Source of the DNA: an uncultured Blautia sp.
Lineage (GTDB): Bacteria; Bacillota; Clostridia; Lachnospirales; Lachnospiraceae
Reading direction: 5' to 3'
Length of the DNA stretch: 41,403 bases
Assembly (NCBI GenBank): GCA_900543715.1
Contig: UQSX01000020.1
Location: 1 to 41,403 of the forward strand
Of this stretch, positions 16,448-25,195 are shown in pieces. The translations under genes were made by a program, and so were the position numbers. Below the pieces are notes generated by a model, which worked only from the letters and a program-made list of their open reading frames with translations, did not search any database and had not been told where the DNA came from. Position 1 is the stretch's first letter. Each line of letters opens with the position of its first letter.

Positions 16448-16516
16448 TTGACAAATGTACTTACTGTATATATACTGTACCTATCAAACAAGTACAGTAT
16501 ATATACAGTAAGTACA
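16448..16516 (+). promoter_or_regulatory. GntR operon promoter inside a perfect 25-bp inverted repeat
   Basis: TTGACA (16448-16453), 17 bases, TATACT (16471-16476): a near-consensus promoter. Bases 16456-16480 and 16492-16516 are exact 25-base reverse complements with an 11-base spacer (16481-16491). The left arm covers the spacer and -10; the right arm lies over the transcript start and leader. YtrA-type GntR repressors bind inverted repeats over their own promoter, so this is almost surely the operator of the gene that follows. Confidence 0.85.
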
Positions 16517-16529
16517 CCGAGGTGAAAAG

Positions 16530-16904
16530 ATGAATATTATTTTAAGCAGCAGCAACAGTCAGCCCATCTATGAACAGATTGTCACTCAGATCAAGGCCAT
16601 GATCATGAGCGGCGAACTAAAACCTAAGGATCCTCTCCCCTCTATCCGGGGACTGGCCAAAAGCCTTCATGTAAGTGTGATCACCGCACAGCATGCTTAT
16701 GAGGAACTTCAGCGGGATGGGTTTATTGAAACCGTGGCAGGCAAAGGAACCTTTGTAGCTGCCCAGAATCAGGATTTTATCCGGGAGGAACATCTCCGTA
16801 TCGCAGAAAAAAAGCTGATGGAGGTGGCTGATATCGGGAAAGAATATCATATTTCCTGTGACCAGATGATCCAGATTCTTCGGATGTTTTATGAGGAGGA
16901 ATAA
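16530..16904 (+). CDS. GntR-family repressor, YtrA subfamily
   Basis: A 124-residue protein: an N-terminal winged helix (about 8-75; QPIYEQIVTQIKAMI and SIRGLAKSLHVSVITAQHAYEELQRDG are diagnostic) and a short helical tail of some 45 residues, the layout of the YtrA subfamily, which lacks the large ligand-binding domain of other GntR proteins. Members such as B. subtilis YtrA and S. aureus PmtR repress a linked ABC exporter and let go on envelope-active compounds. GAGGTG lies eight bases before the ATG. The strong inverted repeat upstream points to autoregulation. It is the first gene of the operon with the ATPase and permease. Confidence 0.92.
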   Translation: MNIILSSSNSQPIYEQIVTQIKAMIMSGELKPKDPLPSIRGLAKSLHVSVITAQHAYEELQRDGFIETVAGKGTFVAAQNQDFIREEHLRIAEKKLMEVADIGKEYHISCDQMIQILRMFYEEE

Positions 16905-16905
16905 T

Positions 16906-17775
16906 ATGGAACCAATTCTTTCAGTTGATAAGCTTACAAAAAAGTATAAGGATTTTACCCTGGATCATATAAGCTTTCAGATTCCCCGGGGCATGATCGT
17001 AGGAATGATAGGCGAAAATGGGGCAGGAAAGACCACCACACTGATGTCTGTATTTGAAATGATCTCTCCGGACAGCGGAGAAATCCGCCTCTTCGGCAAA
17101 AACTGGCAGGAAAGCCGGAAGGAAAATCTTCAGAAGGTTGGTCTTGTCATGGACGGATTAAATCAGAATCCCCGCCTCTACTGCAGGGACCTGGAAAATA
17201 TTTATAAAAGAATCTACAAAAACTGGGACAGCCGATTATTTCATCAGTATCTGGAGCGTTTTTCTCTCCCACTGGACAAAAAGATCAAAAGTTTTTCAAA
17301 GGGTATGCTGGTAAAGCTGAATTTTGCTCTGGCTCTGTCCTATCATCCGGAGCTTTTGATCCTAGATGAAGCCACCTCAGGACTAGACCCAGTCATGAGG
17401 GATGAGATTCTGGAGCTTCTGCAGGAATTTGTCATGGATGAAAATCACTCTGTGCTGATTTCTTCCCATATCACCAGTGACCTGGATAAGATTGCAGACT
17501 ATATCCTTTTTCTCCATCATGGAAAGCTGCAGTTTTTCCGCTCTATGGAGGAAATTGAAAACAACTATGGGATCCTCCGCTGCCGGAAGGATTTTCTCCA
17601 GATTCTTTCTCCGGATGACTATGAAGCCTATATACCAGAGGATTTTTCCTGCAAAGTGCTGGTCAAAAACAAGCAGGCTCTCCTGAACCAGTTTCAGGAT
17701 CTGGTCATGGATCGGGCCACATTAGAAGATTTCATGTTATTTTCCACAAAGGGGGTATTGCCATGTCAGGATTAA
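16906..17775 (+). CDS. ABC-2 type transporter ATP-binding protein
   Basis: A 289-residue ATPase: Walker A GENGAGKTT at 36-44, an unusual signature SFSKGM in place of LSGGQ (common in this YtrB/PmtA-like group), Walker B LLILDEATSGLDP, and the H-loop ISSHI. A C-terminal stretch of about 80 residues follows. The start at 16906 is set by GAGGAGG six bases upstream, one base after the GntR stop codon. It pairs with the permease that overlaps its 3' end. Confidence 0.92.
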   Translation: MEPILSVDKLTKKYKDFTLDHISFQIPRGMIVGMIGENGAGKTTTLMSVFEMISPDSGEIRLFGKNWQESRKENLQKVGLVMDGLNQNPRLYCRDLENIYKRIYKNWDSRLFHQYLERFSLPLDKKIKSFSKGMLVKLNFALALSYHPELLILDEATSGLDPVMRDEILELLQEFVMDENHSVLISSHITSDLDKIADYILFLHHGKLQFFRSMEEIENNYGILRCRKDFLQILSPDDYEAYIPEDFSCKVLVKNKQALLNQFQDLVMDRATLEDFMLFSTKGVLPCQD

Positions 17776-18413
17776 TTTATCGGGATATTATTACCCAGAT
17801 CCGTCGTTCTTTTCTTGGAAATATTATACCGGATATACTGTTTTTTCTCATGTTTCTCATACTGTTAGGAAAATATAAATTCAGTCCGCTGAGCATCGTT
17901 CTTCTCTATCTGCCTACACAGACCTCTATCATTCCGATCACTTTAAAAGAGGCGGACTCCAGCTATAAAGGCCGGATGCTTTCCATGACCTTTCCCTTTT
18001 CCAAAAGAGAGCTGGTCCTTTCCAGGTATCTTTCCTGCTGCCTGTATCAGCTTTACGGCATCGGGGTTATGATCCTTTTTCTGGCGCTGCATTTCCTTAT
18101 ATACAGGACCTACAGTCCAGCGGTCTATCTGGGGATCTTTGCAGGCGGCCTTTTGATTTCTTTGTTTATGACGCTGATTAATGTGATGGTATCTTTTGTT
18201 GGAAATATCAATATTTCTACAATCTTCTATATTGTTTTTGTTTTATTGGCAGCCGCCGCCTATATCTTGTATCTTTTTCTGGATATAGACCCACTGGATC
18301 TGCTCATTCTTCCCCTTCCCCTGCTGTGGGGAATCGCAGTGGGGATTGTAGCTGTTACAGGAATTATTTCCTACAGCGTCTCTATGAAGGCCTTTGCCAG
18401 AAGCTGCCGTTAG
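17763..18413 (+). CDS. ABC-2 family transporter permease
   Basis: A 216-residue membrane protein with about six hydrophobic segments (roughly 18-38, 42-60, 88-112, 118-140, 145-170, 180-205). It matches the short ABC-2 permeases (ABC2_membrane_5 type) that accompany YtrA-type regulators and ATPases, as in Pmt and Ytr exporters. Its ATG (GGGGG upstream) lies 13 bases inside the ATPase gene, so production of the two subunits is coupled. A single permease suggests a homodimer. The exported compound is unknown. Confidence 0.85.
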   Translation: MSGLIYRDIITQIRRSFLGNIIPDILFFLMFLILLGKYKFSPLSIVLLYLPTQTSIIPITLKEADSSYKGRMLSMTFPFSKRELVLSRYLSCCLYQLYGIGVMILFLALHFLIYRTYSPAVYLGIFAGGLLISLFMTLINVMVSFVGNINISTIFYIVFVLLAAAAYILYLFLDIDPLDLLILPLPLLWGIAVGIVAVTGIISYSVSMKAFARSCR

Positions 18414-18531
18414 CATTGGCTTCTTCTCTGCCTATTACCTCGGCCAGCTCACGGCATTGCTGTTCACTGTCCGTTGCCAGGCAAATGTTTACTCATGCCG
18501 GCACAGCAGCCTCCTGCCTAACTTGTCATAG

Positions 18532-18582
18532 AAAATACCGCTGCACCACTCCTATTCATGCTGTGGTACAGCGGCATTTTTA
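18532..18582. terminator. Bidirectional terminator
   Basis: AAAATACCGCTGCACCAC (18532-18549) pairs with GTGGTACAGCGGCATTTTT (18563-18581), with A-rich and T-rich flanks. It ends the GntR-exporter operon from the left and the esterase gene from the right. The 118 bases before it (18414-18531) hold nothing I recognise. Confidence 0.75.
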
Positions 18583-19491
18583 TAACAGACATTTCTTTAT
18601 AAATCTATCTGCGATATTGCAGGTCTCTTCTGTCCAGAATTCTGCGCCTCCGTGGTCCGCTCCCCGGATCAGGTACAGGCAGGCTTCTTTTCCTGTTTCT
18701 TTCAGTCTTCTATACAGGTTTACACTCTGGCGGGTATTCACGATCCGGTCCTTAGTCCCATGGAAGATCAGCACCGGAGGAAGGTCTGTGTCTTCTGTAA
18801 TATTGCATTCCACAGACAGTTTCCTGCACAGATCCGGCCGTTCCTTCAGATTCACTCCCCCCATTTCCATGCCCTCAGGGCTGTCCGGCATATGATGATT
18901 GATGGTAGTGGGATTACTGTCTTCCAGCATAACGCTGACAGAACCATAATAGTTTAAAATCCCCTTTACTGAGGCTGATATTCCCGGATATAGATTGGTT
19001 GCCTGATCATCATCCTGTAGGATCCCTGCAAACATTGCTGTATGGCCTCCGGAAGAGTCCCCTCCTATTACGATCTTCTCCGGATCGATCTGATAGCTTT
19101 TGCTGTTTTTCCGCATAAAGCGCACAGCATTCCTGGCATCCAGAGCCTGGGCCGGGAAAGGCGCCTGTCCCGAATGGCGGTACTCAACCACAGCGATCGC
19201 ATACCCCTTTCCCGCCAGCCGGGCAAGCATAGGAATTTTGGCATATACATCCTGTTTCATCCAGGCAGATCCCTGGACAAATACCATACAGGGATAGATT
19301 TTCTTGGGCTCATTTCTTGTAAAAGGTTTTATAATCTGTAGATGAAGAGGGATTTTCTCCACATTTGCATATTCCACATCATGAAAATAAGAAAATCCAA
19401 CTTCATCTCCTGTAGTGGAAAGAATCTCCGCTCCTTCCACCGGCTGGTCAAATTCCGGAAAATCTTCATAAGTCCAGTGTTTGATCTCCAT
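18580..19491 (-). CDS. Alpha/beta-hydrolase esterase (BD-FAE/lipase-like)
   Basis: A 303-residue hydrolase. It has YPCMVFVQGSAW as the oxyanion-hole region (in place of the usual HGGxW), the nucleophile elbow GGDSSGG with Ser146, an acid in FHGTKDRIV and the catalytic His in IRGADHGGAEF, so the triad is complete. There is no signal peptide; it should act in the cytoplasm, on acetylated or other short-ester sugars or small esters. The start at 19491 is chosen because GGAGG sits six bases ahead; the longer frame to 19590 overlaps the AzlD gene. It follows AzlD by 49 bases and may share its transcript. Confidence 0.82.
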   Translation of the reverse strand: MEIKHWTYEDFPEFDQPVEGAEILSTTGDEVGFSYFHDVEYANVEKIPLHLQIIKPFTRNEPKKIYPCMVFVQGSAWMKQDVYAKIPMLARLAGKGYAIAVVEYRHSGQAPFPAQALDARNAVRFMRKNSKSYQIDPEKIVIGGDSSGGHTAMFAGILQDDDQATNLYPGISASVKGILNYYGSVSVMLEDSNPTTINHHMPDSPEGMEMGGVNLKERPDLCRKLSVECNITEDTDLPPVLIFHGTKDRIVNTRQSVNLYRRLKETGKEACLYLIRGADHGGAEFWTEETCNIADRFIKKCLL

Positions 19492-19540
19492 ATTTTTCCT
19501 CCTATCTGCAGCATTCTCTGATCTTTTCTCTCCACCTGTC

Positions 19541-19867
19541 TCAAAAGACCATCTGCACCAAAACCATATAAAGGATCGTTCCCCCTGCAATCGACAGCAG
19601 CATCTGCCTTTTCCATAAATGAAGAAGGATTACTGCAAGAACGGCCGCAATCTCCGGTATTCCGTGACTTCCGTAAAACAGGCTGACACTGCGCAGGCTG
19701 TAGATGACCAGCAGGCCAAATACCGCCCCTGGAAGCACCTTTCCCAGATACTGTATATATTTAGGCGTGGGCTTTCCCGCCGGGAAAAGAAGAAACGGCA
19801 GATATCTGGTAAGTGCTGTCCCCAGAACTACCATTCCTATAGTGATCACTTCCTGAGATAAAGTCAT
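19541..19867 (-). CDS. azlD: AzlD-family small subunit of a branched-chain amino acid exporter
   Basis: A 108-residue protein with about four hydrophobic helices and the N-terminal signature [12 protein letters not shown] of AzlD proteins. With AzlC it forms a two-part exporter for branched-chain or similar amino acids. The start at 19867 overlaps the AzlC stop by four bases (ATGA); the much longer upstream frame to 20032 is antisense-like shadow within azlC in another frame and is not supported. Confidence 0.88.
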   Translation of the reverse strand: MTLSQEVITIGMVVLGTALTRYLPFLLFPAGKPTPKYIQYLGKVLPGAVFGLLVIYSLRSVSLFYGSHGIPEIAAVLAVILLHLWKRQMLLSIAGGTILYMVLVQMVF

Positions 19868-20577
19868 AAGGCTACGCCTCCTTTCTCCAAAGGCCTCCGG
19901 AGTATGGAAAGGAAAATCAAAATCCCCGCCATAGCCGGAATGATAAAGTTCTCTTCTCCAAAAGCTGTCAGGCAGAGAAGGGAAATCCCCAGACCAGCCA
20001 GAGCGCTGGTATGCTTTTTTTCTTTCAGCCACTGCTCCAGGAAAATCACCACAAACATAGCGGTCACTACAAAGTCCAGGCCTTCTGTATTAAAGTTGAT
20101 AAGTCCTCCGAAAATCCCGCCCAGAGTTGCCCCTGAAAACCAGTAAAAATGATTCAGCAGAGTGACAAAAAACATAAACCAGCCGCTGTCCACATCGGAA
20201 GGAATTTCTGCCGTATAATTAATAGAAAAAGTCTCGTCACACATACCAAAGATTAAATAAATCTTCTTCCAGCCCATTCCCCGGAATTTGTCCAGCATAG
20301 AAATCCCATAGAACAAATGTCTGGCATTGATCATAAGAGTCATTGCCAGGGCCTGCAGGGGATTAAAGGCTCCCAGGAGCATGTTCACTGCCACAAATTC
20401 TATAGAACCGGCAAAGATCATCAGGCTCATGATCATGGGATACCAGAAGCTGAAGCCCGAAACATTCATATAAATCCCATAAGTCATACCCAGAAACCAA
20501 AAGCCTGCAAAAATCGGGATCGTATAAGGAAAGGCACAGAGAAAGGCTTTTTTCATTATTTTTATCTTCTCGTTCAT
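19864..20577 (-). CDS. azlC: AzlC-family large subunit of a branched-chain amino acid exporter
   Basis: A 237-residue membrane protein with about seven or eight helices. [20 protein letters not shown] and [19 protein letters not shown] followed by [12 protein letters not shown] are typical of AzlC. The start at 20577 is fixed by AGGAG six bases upstream; the two more upstream Met codons would place that site inside the gene. It is the first gene of azlC-azlD, possibly followed by the esterase. It is divergent from proS. Confidence 0.9.
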   Translation of the reverse strand: MNEKIKIMKKAFLCAFPYTIPIFAGFWFLGMTYGIYMNVSGFSFWYPMIMSLMIFAGSIEFVAVNMLLGAFNPLQALAMTLMINARHLFYGISMLDKFRGMGWKKIYLIFGMCDETFSINYTAEIPSDVDSGWFMFFVTLLNHFYWFSGATLGGIFGGLINFNTEGLDFVVTAMFVVIFLEQWLKEKKHTSALAGLGISLLCLTAFGEENFIIPAMAGILIFLSILRRPLEKGGVAL

Positions 20578-20670
20578 ATTCATCTCCTGTCTGCAGTCGT
20601 ATGTATTAAGCTTAGCATTGTGCTGTTCTCTGTTCAAGAAATTTTTGCAAAATTATGGAAGGGAGACCGG

Positions 20671-20700
20671 TTGTGCTGTCAATCTCAGCTATGCTATAAT
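20671..20700 (+). promoter_or_regulatory. Probable proS promoter
   Basis: An extended -10 (TGCTATAAT, ending at 20700) with TTGTGC 18 bases upstream. The transcript leader would be about 70 bases, too short for a T-box, and no T-box sequence (such as a TGGNACCGCG-like element) is present. Confidence 0.5.
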
Positions 20701-20779
20701 ATTAGGGTGTCTTCCGGCAGGCAAAGGGTTAAAATCTCTTTTTTGCCGAAAGCAGCGATAAACAAAAAGGAGACTACTT

Positions 20780-22522
20780 ATGAAAGTTAAAAATCTTGTT
20801 GGAGATCGTTTTAAAGAACGTCCCGCTGACTGCGTTATTGACAGTCATGCTTTTACTATCCGGGGCGGCTATATCAAATATGTGGCAAACGGCATTTATT
20901 CTCTGTATCCTCCTATGAAAAGGATTACCAGAAAGATCGAAGAAATCATCCGGGAGGAAATGGACGCCATTGATGGCCAGGAGGTCCTTTTTCCTGTAGT
21001 CCTTCCCGGAAGTCTCTGGGAAGAATCCGGCCGCTTTGAAAGTGTAGGGGATGAGCTGCTCCGCTTTAAAGACCGGAATGACAGCCAGATGGTCCTTGGG
21101 ATGACTCATGAGGAGGCTTCTGTCCAGCTTGTGAGAGAATACGGCCAGACCTATACCAAATACCCCTTTATGATCTATCAGATCCAGACCAAATTCCGGG
21201 ATGAAGCCCGTCCCAGAGCCGGCCTGATCCGTGTCCGGGAATTCACTATGAAAGATGCCTACTCCTTCCATACCTCTCAGGAGGACCTGGACCGCTATTA
21301 TAAAATTTTCTATAGCGCTTATAACCGGATCTTCCAGCGGGCCGGAGTACCGGAAGTCATTGCAGTACAGTCAGATTCCGGTATGATGGGCGGCAGTGTT
21401 TCCCATGAATATATGCTTCTGGCTGACGCCGGCGAGGATTCTATTGTGATCTGTCCGGAATGCGGTTACCGTTCCAATATGGAAGCCGCTGAAAATCGGG
21501 TGGAAAATCAAGGAGGCCTGGAGATGGGAGAATTAGAAAAAGTCTATACCCCTCACTGCAAAACCATCGAAGAAGTGGTGGATTTCCTGGGCGTTCCTGT
21601 AGAATACTCCTGCAAGGCTGTTATGTACCAGAAAAATTCCAATGATGAGTATGTGATCGTTTTCCTGCGCGGAGATTACGAGGTAAATGAAACAAAACTG
21701 ACCAATTATCTGGGCGAAAAAATTCACCCTGCTGAGATTACTCATGAAAGCGGCATAGCTGCAGGATTTACAGGTCCTTACCAGCTAAAGGCAGACTGCC
21801 AGGTCATCTATGACTCCTCTCTGAAAGGAATTGAATATCTGACCTGCGGAGCAAACGAAGAAAATTACCATTATAAAGGTCTGAACATTTCCCGTGACCT
21901 GGGAGATGTGGAATATGTAGATGTGTCCAAGATCAAAACCGGAGGAATCTGTCCCTGCTGCGGCAAAAAGTCCATTCAGGTAAAGCGGGGCATTGAGGTA
22001 GGAAATATCTTCCAGCTTGGCACCAAATATACAAAATCCATGAACATGACCTATACAGATGCCGATGGCTCTGTAAAGTATCCTGTTATGGGCTGTTACG
22101 GCATTGGAGTAGGCCGTCTGGCTGCCTCTGTATGTGAGGCAAGACATGACGACAACGGTCCCATCTGGCCTATTTCCATTGCTCCCTGGCAGGTACATCT
22201 GTGCTGTATGCGTGTAGATCAGGAGGTCTGCAAAACTGCTGCGGATAAATTATATGAAGACCTGCAAAACGCCGGAGTAGAGGTTATCTACGATGACCGT
22301 GATATCCGGGCCGGAGCCATGTTCGCCGACGCAGACCTCCTGGGCGTACCCGTCCGTGTGGTTGTAGGACCGAAAAATCTGAAAAACGGCCAGCTTGAAT
22401 TAGTAACCAGAGACAAGCGGATTTCCAAGCTTATAAGTTTAGAAAATGCCGTATCCGAAATCCAGGAAGTTATCCGGGAACTCTTTGAAGAAATTAACAC
22501 ACAGGTAGAGCCGAGGAAATAA
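20780..22522 (+). CDS. proS: Proline--tRNA ligase
   Basis: A 580-residue class II aminoacyl-tRNA synthetase that charges tRNA-Pro. Motif 2 is seen in FRDEARPRAGLIRVREFTMKDAYSFH and motif 3 in GCYGIGVGRLAASVCE. Between them lies the bacterial-type editing insertion (about residues 225-390), and the C-terminus has the anticodon-binding domain (VHLCCMRVDQEV to the end). Length fits bacterial ProS. AAGGAG lies seven bases before the ATG. The gene stands alone and ends at a hairpin shared with the GH3 gene. Confidence 0.96.
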   Translation: MKVKNLVGDRFKERPADCVIDSHAFTIRGGYIKYVANGIYSLYPPMKRITRKIEEIIREEMDAIDGQEVLFPVVLPGSLWEESGRFESVGDELLRFKDRNDSQMVLGMTHEEASVQLVREYGQTYTKYPFMIYQIQTKFRDEARPRAGLIRVREFTMKDAYSFHTSQEDLDRYYKIFYSAYNRIFQRAGVPEVIAVQSDSGMMGGSVSHEYMLLADAGEDSIVICPECGYRSNMEAAENRVENQGGLEMGELEKVYTPHCKTIEEVVDFLGVPVEYSCKAVMYQKNSNDEYVIVFLRGDYEVNETKLTNYLGEKIHPAEITHESGIAAGFTGPYQLKADCQVIYDSSLKGIEYLTCGANEENYHYKGLNISRDLGDVEYVDVSKIKTGGICPCCGKKSIQVKRGIEVGNIFQLGTKYTKSMNMTYTDADGSVKYPVMGCYGIGVGRLAASVCEARHDDNGPIWPISIAPWQVHLCCMRVDQEVCKTAADKLYEDLQNAGVEVIYDDRDIRAGAMFADADLLGVPVRVVVGPKNLKNGQLELVTRDKRISKLISLENAVSEIQEVIRELFEEINTQVEPRK

Positions 22523-22573
22523 AAGGGCCTATTGTTTTTCAAACTAGTTGGCTTGATTCTGCAAGTGCATAAA

Positions 22574-22625
22574 AATCCCGGCGTAGCCGTACATTAGTAA
22601 CATGTGGCAGCGCCGGAATTTTATT
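22574..22625. terminator. Terminator between proS and the GH3 gene
   Basis: CCCGGCG (22577-22583) pairs with CGCCGG (22611-22616), extended by GCC/GGC and flanked by AAAAAT on the left and AATTTTATTT on the right. It separates two converging genes and can act both ways. Confidence 0.7.
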
Positions 22626-22631
22626 TAAACA

Positions 22632-25085
22632 TTATAAGCGTCCTAATTTTTTTATCATACTCAATATCCTGCCGGCGCATTCTCTAATGCTTCTCTCTGA
22701 CAAATCTCCTCTGACATAGGCTTCCCGGATATTTTTGTCATCTTCTGCATTTCCCGGCATAATAATATCATTTCCTGCAGCTGCACACTTCCATGGTATA
22801 CTTCCATCTTCGGGAACGGTAGTGTTCCAGTCACTCATGATCACACCGTCAAAGCCCCATTCTTCTCTTGCCAGAACCGTGCATAAATCTCTGCTGTTGG
22901 CTGCATGAACCCCATTGATCAGGTTGTAGGAACTCATGATGGCCACCGGATTACTTTCTTTTATGGCAATCTCAAATCCCCGGAAATAGATTTCTCTGAG
23001 AGCCCGTTCTGAAACACAGGCGTCCACTCCCATCCGATTATCCTCCTGATTATTGCAGGCAAAGTGTTTAATGGTCACACCGCAGCCTTTGCGGCTCTGG
23101 ACTCCCAGAGTCACTGCTGCCGCCAGTTTTCCTGACAGAAGGGGATCCTCTGAATAATATTCAAAGTTCCGTCCGCACAGAGGATTTCTCTGGATATTCA
23201 TTCCCGGAGCCAGCCAAAGATTGATATGGAATTCCTCCATCTCTCTTCCTATGGCCTCTCCAAATTCCTTCATCAACTCCAGATCCCAGGTCTGGGCCAG
23301 GGCAGTTCCTACAGGAAAGGCCGTACAGTACTGATAATATACATCTGCATTCTCATGATGCTTTTCCGGCTCTAAAAAGCCATTCTCCAAAGCCCCCAGC
23401 ACGCCGATCCCGTAAACTTCCCCGGTCTTACGTTCCACCTGGTAGCTCTGTCTCAAACGGATCCCTGCCGGACCGTCTGCCATGATCATGGAAGGGATCC
23501 CATATTTTTCTTCCAGGGCCCGGGTAGTTTCTCCTGCAGAGCCCGGCACTCTGGTTCCCGCAGATCCCAGGTTGCTGGCTCCCCAGGTAATATTTCCATA
23601 CAAAAGAGAGATCAGGTCTTCCGCAGGATGATCCTGGGCCAGCGGCGCCACATAAATTTTCTTCTCTTCCTCCATAGGCATAAACCGGCAGGAAGGAACA
23701 AGATTACTTTTCTCTTCTTTCCATAGCCCCATTTCGTCGCCACCGGCTGCAGGAGGCTGTAAATCGGAAAAGTCCCTCCGTTTCGGGCAGACCCTGTAGG
23801 TTTTCTCAATGACTTTTGTCTCAGACACAGTGATCTTGGCCGCCAGTGTAAGGGAGGCCCCGCTGTTTCCTATCCAAAGTCCGTAACTTCCTTTGTCAAT
23901 GACCCACTGATGGGATTCTTCCCTAAAGCTGGCCAGCTCCTTCTGCTCTATCCGGATCTTGATCTCCTGCTCCTGTCCCGGTTGAAGAAGCCCGGTCTTT
24001 GCAAAACCTGCCAGTCTTTTGTATTCTTTCCCTTCCCCGTTCTGAGGCGCTGTGATATAAACCTGCACCACTTCTCTTCCGCTGTAGCATTCTCCGGTAT
24101 TCTTTACAGAAACAGTCAGCTCTATGTTTTTTTCTCCGATTTCCAGACCTTGAAATCCTATGGAAAAAGAAGTATAGGACAGTCCATATCCAAAAGGAAA
24201 CAAGGGCCGTACAGAAAAAATGTCAAAATACCGATAGCCTACGTAAATGCCTTCTCTGTATTCATCTTTTTCCAAATCTCCATTCAGATAGCCGAAAGTC
24301 CGGGCTGAGGGATAGTCTTCATATCTTCTCGCCCAGGTTGAGGTCAGCTTGCCTTCCGGCACCGCCTTTCCCAAAAGGATATCTGCCACTGCATAGCCCC
24401 CTTCCTGTCCCAGCTGGGAAATATACAAAACAGCCTGGATATTTTCTGCTTTCTCCAGAATATCCGTCAGTTCCACAGGCCCTCCGGAATTCAGGATCAG
24501 AATTACGGGAACCTGTTTTTCATGAAGATAAAGAAGGTCCTCTTCCTCATTCTGGCTCAGGTAATAGTCCCCTTTTTCCCTGCGCCGGTCCTTTCCTTCT
24601 CCGGATATACGGCTGATCACATAGATCACTGCTTTGGCTCCCTGGAGGTCCTTATCGGATATAAGGCGCCCTTCCGGCATTGCAAATGGATTTTCTGCAT
24701 AAGCGTCAAAAGGATTCTCTGCCTTTTTGGCGTCTTCCAGGACTTTTTCTTTCCAGGTAAGTCTGGCATTTTCATAGCGGTTATGATAATCCCTGATCCA
24801 GTCTGTACTGGTGATAGTCACCCCGGCCTCTTCCAGGGCTCTGAGAATAGAAATATTTTCCCGGTTGTTCACATCTCCGGAGCCGGTTCCCCCTTTTACC
24901 GTCTTTTCTCCTCCTCTTCCAAGAAGAGCTACCGGCAAAGAAAGGGATAAAGGAAGGATCCCCTGATTTTTCAGAAGAACAATTCCTTTCTCCGCAGCCT
25001 TTCTCGCCAGTATCCGGTGTTCCTTTTCTCTCTTGGAAGGCTTATGATCCATAGTTCCACTGTATGTCCAATTTCCTGCTGTCAT
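22632..25085 (-). CDS. GH3 beta-glucosidase with circularly permuted domain order
   Basis: An 817-residue glycoside hydrolase. The usual C-terminal GH3 domain comes first (AAEKGIVLLKNQGILPL near 25-45 and SGEGKDR, where the acid/base Glu is expected), then a fibronectin-III-like domain (FPFGYGLSYTSF, VSVKNTGE), and only then the TIM barrel that is normally N-terminal (KHFACNNQEDNRMG, and the nucleophile Asp752 in GVIMSDWNTT). This reversed order is known from Ruminococcus albus and Butyrivibrio enzymes. No signal peptide, so it acts on imported glucosides, probably beta-linked. The start at 25085 has AGAGG six bases upstream. It is the last gene after the sugar importer. Confidence 0.92.
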   Translation of the reverse strand: MTAGNWTYSGTMDHKPSKREKEHRILARKAAEKGIVLLKNQGILPLSLSLPVALLGRGGEKTVKGGTGSGDVNNRENISILRALEEAGVTITSTDWIRDYHNRYENARLTWKEKVLEDAKKAENPFDAYAENPFAMPEGRLISDKDLQGAKAVIYVISRISGEGKDRRREKGDYYLSQNEEEDLLYLHEKQVPVILILNSGGPVELTDILEKAENIQAVLYISQLGQEGGYAVADILLGKAVPEGKLTSTWARRYEDYPSARTFGYLNGDLEKDEYREGIYVGYRYFDIFSVRPLFPFGYGLSYTSFSIGFQGLEIGEKNIELTVSVKNTGECYSGREVVQVYITAPQNGEGKEYKRLAGFAKTGLLQPGQEQEIKIRIEQKELASFREESHQWVIDKGSYGLWIGNSGASLTLAAKITVSETKVIEKTYRVCPKRRDFSDLQPPAAGGDEMGLWKEEKSNLVPSCRFMPMEEEKKIYVAPLAQDHPAEDLISLLYGNITWGASNLGSAGTRVPGSAGETTRALEEKYGIPSMIMADGPAGIRLRQSYQVERKTGEVYGIGVLGALENGFLEPEKHHENADVYYQYCTAFPVGTALAQTWDLELMKEFGEAIGREMEEFHINLWLAPGMNIQRNPLCGRNFEYYSEDPLLSGKLAAAVTLGVQSRKGCGVTIKHFACNNQEDNRMGVDACVSERALREIYFRGFEIAIKESNPVAIMSSYNLINGVHAANSRDLCTVLAREEWGFDGVIMSDWNTTVPEDGSIPWKCAAAGNDIIMPGNAEDDKNIREAYVRGDLSERSIRECAGRILSMIKKLGRL

Positions 25086-25122
25086 AGTTTTCCTCTCTCT
25101 ATTTGTAATTGTAATAATAGAA

Positions 25123-25179
25123 GAAAAACGCCATAGTTTTCCTGACACAGCATAAAGGGAATGTCCTATGACGTTTTTC
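25123..25179 (-). terminator. Intra-operon hairpin between importer and GH3 gene
   Basis: On the minus strand AAAAACGTCATAG pairs with CTATGGCGTTTTTT (12 of 13) around a loop of about 30 bases and ends in a T run. It sits just behind the last permease gene and would cut back transcription into the GH3 gene. Confidence 0.65.
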
Positions 25180-25195
25180 ATATGTTTTTGATTCC

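Noticed and set aside
18326..18895. 189-codon plus-strand frame
   Set aside because: It overlaps the permease 3' end, crosses a strong terminator and then runs antisense to the esterase.
19541..20032. Long AzlD form of 163 residues
   Set aside because: The extra 55 residues overlap azlC in another frame; the ATG at 19867 has the ATGA overlap typical of azlCD.
20638..20779. T-box riboswitch before proS
   Set aside because: The leader is only about 70 bases and shows no T-box consensus or terminator/antiterminator pair.
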